DNA from: Xenopus tropicalis
Lineage: Eukaryota > Chordata > Amphibia > Anura > Pipidae
Assembly (NCBI RefSeq): GCF_000004195.4
Contig: NC_030677.2
Span: 197,197,372 to 197,261,371 of the forward strand
Direction of reading: 5' to 3'
Length of the DNA stretch: 64,000 bases
How positions within the stretch are numbered: the first letter of the stretch is position 1; each line of letters starts with the position of its first letter. A program made the position numbers and the translations under genes. Under the pieces are notes generated by a model. The model saw only the letters and a list, made by a program, of their open reading frames with translations. It ran no database searches and was not told the DNA's origin. Shown here in pieces: positions 60,885 through 64,000 of this stretch.

Positions 60885-63046
60885 GTATGTATACTTTTTT
60901 TTTTCTTAGAGATGTTATGTGGAACCTATGTATTATATTTGATATAATACTTGCACTCTTGCTTCCCTTAGCACTATAGCACTTGTGCCTTGGGGTAACC
61001 TAAATTACATAGAAGATAACAAGCTCTGTAGAATACAATGGTGTCTTCCTGAGCTTACATCTGTTACGTAAACTGTGCCATTTAGCCTTTTCTCAATTTG
61101 AATATCTACCCCCATGGCCACACATCAGCTTATTTATATAAACTATAGTAGTTCTCCTAAGTGCAGGACAACAGTGCCATATTTTTTAAATACTTTGATG
61201 CACTTTCATTTTTTGGGGTTACTTTTCCTTTAAGAAGTATGCAAAACAAGGCCACCAAAACGATGCAGCCTTCTCTGTTGGCTTGCCCAGCTAGGCTTTA
61301 TCTTTAAACTACTAGTCATGATGCCCCTGTGTGGATAATTTGGTGCCAAGTCTCCCAAATGCCTTAGAACTAGGGCTCTTGTTTGATGTGGGTATGCACT
61401 GGCCATGCATGCACTTACCCCCAGATTTGCCCATGCACCCATCACTCTCTGTCAGTACTATTTCTGCCCCCAGAGATCCAGCTGTGCCAGCTCTGGTGGT
61501 GTAAGCATATCAGGAATGATAGGTGCCCTTTAAATGAATAACCCTGTTGTAAGAGTAAGGGGACCCTCATAATCAGGAACAAGGCAAAATAGTGATTTCT
61601 TGCACTAAATGTCACTTCATTTCTCATGTAGAAGATGCTACTGCTGAGCTGGCAGTTGGAAACGCAGAAGGAATTAACATCACCTGGCAGTCTGATGCAA
61701 ATGCCACTTGCGGCTATATCGTGCAGTGGAAGCCAACCTCTCCATTGGACACCTCTGCGATGAGGTGGAAACGCTTTCATACAAATGCGTCCAGCTGTTT
61801 CATTAGTGCAGGTACAGAATAATAGGCGGGGGGTTGGTTGGCTGAGCTGTTGCATGAACTGATATTGTTATGTATAAATCCTGTGTAATTGAACATACGT
61901 TAAGGGCTAGTTAGGTTTCCTGACCTATATCTTCTGGTTCTGTGCGGAAGGGAAATGAAAGTGATTGGTGGTCACCCTGTCTGTGTTGAAATGAGGCCCA
62001 ATCGGAAATCTGTATACATGGTACCTAATGACATCATGCTTAGGCACCATGTATACACATAATTAACTTACAATGTTCAGATGCATAGCCCAGGTCCAAT
62101 TTCATTTTGGCAGCTTTGGAGTGACCAGGGGTACTGGATTGGGTATTTCTTGATAGGTAAAAAGAAAATATTTCGGTGTAGGTTATTTTGAGGGATTCTG
62201 ACATAATCCATAAACTTACTGAGATATCTTTTCTTGCCCTTCAAATGAAACAAACATGATTACCAATGTTGTATTAATGGCTCATTGTGATTTATCGCAC
62301 AGACCAGTTTCCTGTTGGTGTGAGGTATAACATAACCGTATTCTCCTGCAGTGAAGGTCAGCACCAGCAACTAAAGAGAGTGACTGGCTATACAGAAGAG
62401 CTAGGTAAGTCCCTTCAAATATACAGAATTCCTGTACAAAAGCACTTCCTTATTGTTTTATCGCCATTGTGATGGGCTGTGTGCTTCCTCAGGGATCACC
62501 TGACAGGAAATAATGCAGCTCTGACTGTAACAGGAAGTGCAGGAGCAAAAGACAGAACTCTGTCCATTCATTGGCTGATGTATCCTAGCGTGTATGTGTG
62601 TCCTTGGTTTGTGTGTGAACACAGAGCCTTATACAAGCCACAGGGGGAGACTTAAGCACTTTAAAGGCAGAACCACAGGATATATTCTCTTTTTATATAG
62701 CATTAACATATTCTTTTGTATTTAAGAGAAAATATTAGATGTTTGATGTGGCTTACTGAAGACGTTGGACAGCATTGTCCAAGGCTTTACCTCACTTTAA
62801 TATAAATATTCCTTGTTCAGTGATTGGAGACTGAGTGTTTTCTTACAGTCGTGTTTATTCCTTTCTCCCTTATCACAGCACCGAGAGTAGCACCAAATTT
62901 TACTGTACTGGAAACCACTTCAAACTCCATCTGTGTGAAATGGGAGGGGATCCCAGAGGAGGATCTACGAGGGTTCCTGCGTGGCTACGTTGTGTATATT
63001 GTGAAGCAGGAAAACACCACGTCTGCTTCCAGCTTCATAGATATTG
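40345..63046 (+). CDS. lifr: lifr, leukaemia inhibitory factor receptor, partial CDS in 15 exons
   Basis: Single-pass cell-surface receptor that pairs with gp130 to bind LIF-type cytokines and signal through JAK/STAT3. The coding join is 40345-40420, 46408-46525, 49106-49254, 49971-50134, 51007-51181, 52406-52660, 54009-54138, 55669-55829, 57902-58047, 58898-59063, 59882-59958, 60325-60553, 61632-61811, 62303-62404 and 62879-63046. That gives 2296 nt, or 765 codons plus one base, without an internal stop, and every intron is GT/AG. Domains: signal peptide 1-25; cytokine-binding module 1 about 30-226 with WSNWS at 217-221; Ig-like about 229-312; module 2 about 315-512; FNIII domains from about 514, 613 and 710. 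Stretches such as LPINEANGK and LRGFLRGY match mammalian LIFR as I remember it, and the cysteine pairs align with human pairs 55-65, 82-90, 213-270, 341-351 and 466-511. OSMR is less likely because the full tall LIFR layout, including a complete first module, is present. The 3' end lies outside the window. Confidence 0.96.
40890..41045. mobile_element. Fold-back element with long perfect hairpin in intron 2
   Basis: Arms about 40899-40938 and 40949-40988 pair almost perfectly (TGACGGGCATAGGTAAAG, CGGGGACCGCATC). The outer end ATGGGGACCTTTAG matches the family of 35188-35505. The flanking 41.06-42.66 kb shows no recognised feature. Confidence 0.75.
42673..44197 (+). repeat. 82-bp minisatellite, about 18-19 copies
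   Basis: Unit of 82 bp with CTGCTATCCCACAGCC, CAGTCCCTTCCCAGAGG, CTATTATCCCCCCACTGC and GGCACCATCTCTCCC. Strongly pyrimidine-rich on the + strand. A few units lose four to five bases of the C-run. Copies are more than 95% alike by eye. It lies in intron 2 and has no open-frame significance. Confidence 0.96.
44744..45362 (+). repeat. 36-bp TG-rich minisatellite, about 17 copies
   Basis: Unit TGTGCCTGTTTGTATGAG plus TTTGTATGTGTGTGTGTC. Several units lack one TG pair and one lacks the CTGTGC part. Because 36 is divisible by three, it generates long spurious open frames on both strands with a 12-residue period. Confidence 0.97.
45590..45870 (-). mobile_element. Fragment of the CATACC-terminus transposon, inverted
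   Basis: CCCCAATTACCACACCCCAT, ATAGCAACTCCTACATATAA and CCCCCCATACACAGTACC are the complement of the right half of 26862-27784, including the edge of its 17-bp minisatellite. Confidence 0.7.
46408..46525 (+). CDS. lifr: lifr exon 3: first half of the N-terminal FNIII domain (module 1)
   Basis: The acceptor follows TTTCTCCTGTTTCAG; the donor is ATAG/GTGAGT. It encodes residues 26-65. The class I cytokine-receptor signature C-x9-C-x-W is present as C36, C46 and W48, aligning with human Cys55-Cys65. C63 would pair with C72 in the next exon, like human 82-90. N52-A-T is a possible N-glycosylation site. Entry phase 1, exit phase 2. Confidence 0.93.
46590..46860 (+). repeat. Decayed tandem repeat just downstream of exon 3
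   Basis: Three to four imperfect copies of a unit of about 70-80 bp with AGGAGTAGTGACATGCAGCA, GTGTGTTCATGCTGTATG and TTGTTAC-T--GTATAATA. It starts about 65 bp after the exon 3 donor. Confidence 0.6.
48110..48405. mobile_element. Fold-back MITE in intron 3
   Basis: Arms AATCACTTACCTGATATCC and GGGTATCAGGTAAGTGATT, plus TTAGGCACCCCCCAGT opposite ACTGGGGGGGTGTCTAA, lie around a central CpG-containing block. The reverse-strand GAAGGAAAGG end is typical of TTAAAGG-class elements. Confidence 0.65.
48409..48812. mobile_element. TTAAAGG-type MITE in intron 3
   Basis: Starts TTAAAGGGGTTGTTCACC. Interior phrases are GCAGCTATATGGTTCCTAGG and AAGATAAGTAATAAAAAGT. The right end is eroded. Followed by a (TA)n tract near 48821-48842. 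Confidence 0.7.
49106..49254 (+). CDS. lifr: lifr exon 4: rest of FNIII domain 1
   Basis: The acceptor follows TTTCTTTTTAG; the donor is ATTC/GTAAGT. It encodes residues 66-114 and begins codon 115. C72 is the partner for C63. The sequon N74-T-S and the segment [13 protein letters not shown] align with human EITINSLHDFGSS. The domain ends near residue 114. Entry phase 2, exit phase 1. Confidence 0.92.
49745..49901. mobile_element. Complete hAT-like MITE (157 bp)
   Basis: Ends CAGGGGTAGGGAACCTTGGC and GCCAAGGTTCCCTACCCCTG pair over about 31 bp, flanked by CTTTAGAG and CTTTAGAC (7 of 8 identical), the 8-bp target duplication of hAT elements. It sits in intron 4, 69 bp before exon 5, inside an older TTAAAGGAGAAG-type element that begins at 49293. 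Confidence 0.88.
49971..50134 (+). CDS. lifr: lifr exon 5: N-terminal half of FNIII domain 2 of module 1
   Basis: The acceptor follows TTTTTTGTCTTCAAG; the donor is AAC/GTACGT. It encodes residues 115-169. The start [11 protein letters not shown] matches the human linker SLIPDTPEILNL, and LLIQWS matches LYLKWN. N143-A-T is a sequon. It exits in phase 0. Confidence 0.92.
50310..50800. mobile_element. Long fold-back MITE in intron 5
   Basis: The left half (CAGTGTAAAAATGAAAACAG, ACTGTGCAAAATAAA, CTAACATAATGGCCAAAACA) is matched in reverse complement by the right half (GTTCTGGCTATTATGTTAGA, TATTTTGCACAGT, CATTTTTACACT), with ends near TTCCTTTAAA. Non-coding, TTAAAGG class. Confidence 0.75.
51007..51181 (+). 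CDS. lifr: lifr exon 6: second half of module 1 with the WSXWS box
   Basis: The acceptor follows TTTACTTTCTAG; the donor is ATG/GTAAGT. It encodes residues 170-227 and the first base of codon 228. The intact WSNWS motif lies at 217-221 (human WSDWS) after the VQIRC strand (C204). C195 aligns with human C213, which bridges to the Ig-like domain. The module-1 WSXWS box is normally part of the arginine/tryptophan ladder that stabilises the fold. N186-W-T is a sequon. Confidence 0.95.
51726..51880. repeat. 25-bp inverted repeat with AP-1-like sites in intron 6
   Basis: AAGGTACTTGAGTCATAGTT and AACTATGACTCAAGTACCTT flank about 100 bp. Each arm contains TGAGTCA/TGACTCA. It abuts the element starting at 51878. 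Possibly a small fold-back element. Confidence 0.7.
51878..52096. mobile_element. Complete short TTAAAGG-type MITE (219 bp) in intron 6
   Basis: TTAAAGGACCAGTAACACT and its partner TTTTTAGTGTAGCTGGTCCT-TTAA are inverted ends within TTAA. Non-coding. Confidence 0.8.
52406..52660 (+). CDS. lifr: lifr exon 7: Ig-like domain
   Basis: The acceptor follows CTTGTTCTTACCAG; the donor is GAT/GTAAGT. It encodes residues 228-312, the Ig-like domain between the two cytokine-binding modules that is part of the LIF-binding site in mammals. FCC (C250, C251) is conserved and C250 is the expected partner of C195. The extra cysteine of human HTNCP is tyrosine here (DRYPL). Sequons include N246-M-T, N277-S-S and N285-M-T. 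The ending GTVVFVGY/PP matches human GTVIFAGYPP. Confidence 0.95.
52975..53175. repeat. Interspersed repeat shared by introns 3, 7 and 10
   Basis: GGCTCTAAGCAGAGCAACAT, TCTGCCGACTG and ACTACTAATATCTTGAAAAC recur at about 48905-49015 and 58265-58550. Probably a TTAAAGG-class MITE: the last copy ends ACATTCCCTTTAA. Confidence 0.55.
53218..53835 (+). repeat. 113-bp tandem array in intron 7, about 5 units, right-truncated
   Basis: Left terminus ACAGGGATGGGATCCATTAT. About five units in lifr orientation. It stops mid-unit at AAGATATAATTGAGG without the usual right terminus. It ends about 175 bp before exon 8. Confidence 0.88.
54009..54138 (+). CDS. lifr: lifr exon 8: start of module 2
   Basis: The acceptor follows AGTTTATTTGCAG; the donor is GAAAG/GTAAAC. 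It encodes residues 313-356. [12 protein letters not shown] and [11 protein letters not shown] are near-identical to the human protein. C323, C333 and W335 form the second C-x9-C-x-W signature (human 341-351). Entry phase 1, exit phase 2. Confidence 0.95.
54327..54782. mobile_element. TTAAAGG-type MITE in intron 8
   Basis: TTTAAAGGGGTGGTTCACTT at the left; AAAGGGGAACAAACCCTTCA at the right. Internal GCTTTCAAATGGGGGTCGCT and GGTAATTTGGACCCTAG match the 15322-15900 copy. Confidence 0.75.
55005..55420. mobile_element. TTAAAGG-type MITE in intron 8, second copy
   Basis: TTAAAAAGGTTGTTCACC at the left and GTTAAAGGTGACCCCTTTAA at the right. Interior CAGCAGCTATCTGGTTGTTA. Two copies of the family flank about 220 bp of intron. 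Confidence 0.75.
55669..55829 (+). CDS. lifr: lifr exon 9: remainder of the first FNIII of module 2, with extra cysteines
   Basis: The acceptor follows TGTTTGTTCCCCCAG; the donor is CGAG/GTGAGC. It encodes residues 356-410. YSGK and [13 protein letters not shown] align with human FSGK and NAHNPLGRSQSTI. Between them lie four cysteines (C362, C365, C374, C376) that the human segment lacks. Class I receptor modules often have a second disulphide here, so this may be an ancestral or lineage-specific bridge (inference). N405-V-T is a sequon. Confidence 0.94.
56035..57530 (+). repeat. 89-bp minisatellite in intron 9, about 17 copies
   Basis: Unit of 89 bp with CTGCACTGGTACAGCTGGGG, TTTGCTACAGAAACCCTACT, ATAGTTTATATAAATACC and GTAGCCCCGGGGGCAGCC. 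Spacing was verified as 89 between 56124 and 56213. The unit derives from the interior of the TTAAAGGAACAGTAACACC-type element: one unamplified copy is at 27786-28053, and this copy's element end (TTTTTTGGTGTTACTGTTTC) is at about 57790-57812. Confidence 0.95.
57531..57815. mobile_element. Remainder of the TTAAAGGAACAG-type element bearing the 89-bp array
   Basis: Contains an internal inverted repeat (CACAGGTTACACAGCAGATA versus TATCTGTTATCTGCACGTAA) and ends in CACTTTCCTTTTTTGGTGTT. A third copy without array lies at about 61000-61235. Confidence 0.65.
57902..58047 (+). CDS. lifr: lifr exon 10: first half of the second FNIII of module 2
   Basis: The acceptor follows GATTCACTTGCAG; the donor is ATG/GTAAGC. 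It encodes residues 410-458. [21 protein letters not shown] and LICEIEV match human HPHTPTSFKV, VKLSWHLPGNF and FLCEIEI. C445 is the partner for C490 in the next exon (human 466-511). It exits in phase 0. Confidence 0.95.
58898..59063 (+). CDS. lifr: lifr exon 11: end of module 2 with a degenerate WSXWS (WSNWR)
   Basis: The acceptor follows GCTTGTTTTAACAG; the donor is CAG/GTAGAG, slightly weak at +4. It encodes residues 459-513. YDVRIRC (C490) precedes [11 protein letters not shown], the position of the human WKWSKWSNKK. The fifth residue of the WSXWS box is Arg503 instead of Ser. N460-T-T is a sequon. Confidence 0.94.
59171..59410 (-). mobile_element. 113-bp-family element, unamplified, intron 11
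   Basis: TACAGGTATGGGAATATCTG to TCATCCGATACCTGTAC. It contains less than one full repeat unit (AGCTTAGTTGGGATTAAGTA, ACTGCTTTATTATTACAG). Like the copy at 4842 it shows the element without expansion. Confidence 0.7.
59882..59958 (+). CDS. lifr: lifr exon 12: start of membrane-proximal FNIII domain 1
   Basis: The acceptor follows TTCTTTCTCCAAAG; the donor is AAG/GTATGT. This short 77-nt exon encodes residues 514-539. The spacing [20 protein letters not shown] parallels human DTWREWSSDGKNLIIYWK. It exits in phase 0. It was too short to stand out as an open reading frame and was found from splice sites and homology. Confidence 0.9.
60325..60553 (+). CDS. lifr: lifr exon 13: remainder of membrane-proximal FNIII domain 1
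   Basis: The acceptor follows ACATTTTTATTTTAAG; the donor is AGTG/GTATGT. It encodes residues 540-615 plus one base. [16 protein letters not shown] and [18 protein letters not shown] are strongly conserved with human LIFR. No WSXWS is expected in this domain. The phase-1 exit continues the regular FNIII-boundary pattern of the 3' half. Confidence 0.96.
60822..60879. repeat. (TA)n microsatellite in intron 13
   Basis: About 29 uninterrupted TA dinucleotides after a short GTGTGTGTG stretch. Likely length-polymorphic and cruciform-prone. The preceding 60570-60780 shows CCAGAGGAAAATCGGCACTC and AAAGCACTCACAGC, an unassigned interspersed repeat. Confidence 0.95.
61000..61235. mobile_element. TTAAAGGAACAG-type element in intron 13, no array
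   Basis: ATAACAAGCTCTGTAGAATA, TTATATAAACTATAGTAGTT and CACTTTCATTTTTTGGGGTT to TCCTTTAAG match the 27786-28053 family on the opposite strand. Confidence 0.65.
61632..61811 (+). CDS. lifr: lifr exon 14: start of membrane-proximal FNIII domain 2
   Basis: The acceptor follows TTCATTTCTCATGTAG; the donor is GCAG/GTACAG. It encodes residues 616-675. [19 protein letters not shown] matches human ILLTWHYDPNMTCDYVIKW, including the NATC/NMTC sequon and cysteine. Both splice junctions are phase 1. Confidence 0.95.
62303..62404 (+). CDS. lifr: lifr exon 15: end of membrane-proximal FNIII domain 2
   Basis: The acceptor follows GATTTATCGCACAG; the donor is CTAG/GTAAGT. It encodes residues 676-709. [12 protein letters not shown] and [10 protein letters not shown] (across the junction) align with human PGIRYNFFLYGC and MIGYIEELAP. 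Both ends are phase 1. Confidence 0.94.
62430..62690. repeat. Partial TTAAAGG-class MITE in intron 15
   Basis: TGATGGGCTGTGTGCTTCCT, ACCTGACAGGAAATAATGCA and TTCATTGGCTGATG are shared with 36338-36845. Termini were not located. Confidence 0.6.
62879..63046 (+). CDS. lifr: lifr exon 16: start of membrane-proximal FNIII domain 3
   Basis: The acceptor follows CTCCCTTATCACAG; the donor is ATTG/GTAAGT. It encodes residues 710-765 plus one base. [19 protein letters not shown] and [12 protein letters not shown] are near-identical to human LIFR. The rest of this domain, the membrane span and the cytoplasmic tail are beyond the window. Confidence 0.95.
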
Positions 63047-63254
63047 GTAAGTATTATGTACACTTTAATCAGTAACATAGATACAGTACGGAGAGTGAAT
63101 GCATTTTGCTCGCCCAGGCCTAGCGAATCAGCTCAGAAACCATATTCTTGTATGTTTGGGATGTTGGCAGGAATATGGAGTCTCACTTGATCATATTCAA
63201 GTCAAAACATAGAACAATGTTAAATTGACTTGCAGATGTTATTATTAGTAGCAG

Positions 63255-64000
63255 TACAAGTATGGGATCCCTTAACCATAAACCCATTGTCCAGAGTGTG
63301 CTGAATTTCAGGAAGGTCATGTCCCATAGAGTCCAAACAAATAATTCTAATTAAAAAAATGATTTCCTGTTTCTGTGTAATAATAAAACAGTACCTTGTA
63401 CTTGATCCCAACTAAGATATAATTACCCCTTATTGGGGGCAGAACAGCCCTATTGGGTTTATTTAATGGTTAAATGATTCCCTTTTCTCTGTAATAATAA
63501 AACAGTACCTGTACTTGATCCCAACTAAGATATAATTACCCCTTATTGGGGCAGAACAGCCCTATTGGGTTTATTTCATGGTTAAATGATTCCCTTTTCT
63601 CTGTAATAATAAAACAGTACCTGTACTTGATCCCAACTAAGATATAATTACCCCTTATTGGGGGCAGAACAGCCCTATTGGGTTTATTTCATGGTTAAAT
63701 GATTCCCTTTTCTCTGTAATAATAAAACAGTACCTGTACTTGATCCCAACTAAGATATAATTACCCCTTATTGGGGGCAGAACAGCCCTATTGGGTTTAT
63801 TTCATGTGTAAATGATTCCCTTTTCTCTGTAATAATAAAACAGTACCTGTACTTGATCCCAACTAAGATATAATTACCCCTTATTGGGGGCAGAACAGCC
63901 CTATTGGGTTTATTTAATGGTTAAATGATTCCCTTTTCTCTGTAATAATAAAACAGTACCTGTACTTGATCCCAACTAAGATATAATTACCCCTTATTGG
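63255..64000 (+). repeat. 113-bp tandem array in intron 16, running off the window
   Basis: Left terminus ACAAGTATGGGATCCCTTAA; six or more units in lifr orientation, cut by the window end. One unit near 63545 lacks a G in the G-run. The right terminus is not seen. Confidence 0.9.

Noticed and set aside
49971..63046. That the receptor might be OSMR or gp130 instead of LIFR
   Set aside because: The complete first cytokine module, the Ig-like domain in the middle and near-identical LIFR stretches ([22 protein letters not shown]) fit LIFR best.

Overview
This is vertebrate nuclear DNA, almost certainly from a pipid frog (Xenopus; the sequence alone does not settle X. tropicalis versus X. laevis). 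The evidence is split genes with GT/AG introns, a CpG-rich promoter, and dense DNA-transposon relics of Xenopus type: TTAAAGG...CCTTTAA elements, hAT-like MITEs, and short elements carrying private tandem repeats. No bacterial, phage or viral gene was recognised.

The window holds one recognisable gene, on the + strand: the 5' and central part of lifr, the leukaemia inhibitory factor receptor, a tall class I cytokine receptor of the gp130 family. A CpG-rich promoter and a probable non-coding first exon end at a strong donor after 12497. Intron 1 is about 27.8 kb. Fifteen coding exons follow between 40345 and 63046. They join with consistent phases and no stop into 765 codons: signal peptide, first cytokine-binding module with WSNWS, Ig-like domain, second cytokine-binding module with a degenerate WSNWR, two membrane-proximal FNIII domains and the start of a third. 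The remaining extracellular part, membrane span and JAK/STAT-docking tail lie beyond base 64000.

Layout: 1-5358, intergenic repeats; 5359-11825, a DNA-transposon-like element carrying about 118 copies of a 52-bp satellite with higher-order structure; 11.8-12.7 kb, lifr promoter and exon 1; 12.5-40.26 kb, intron 1, packed with MITEs, four 113-bp tandem arrays, a transposon with a near-perfect palindrome around a CRE, and a second, oppositely oriented 52-bp array; 40.26-46.5 kb, signal-peptide exon, then intron 2 with 82-bp and 36-bp minisatellites; 46.4-63.05 kb, ectodomain exons, with further repeats in their introns.

The most striking theme outside the gene is that at least four unrelated mobile-element families each carry their own internal tandem array (52, 113, 89 and 17 bp). 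Tandem repeats carried on MITEs are already known in Xenopus as a phenomenon. The higher-order satellite, the TATA-CRE-TATA palindrome and the flipped hairpin core merit a second look. I found no convincing wholly new gene system.
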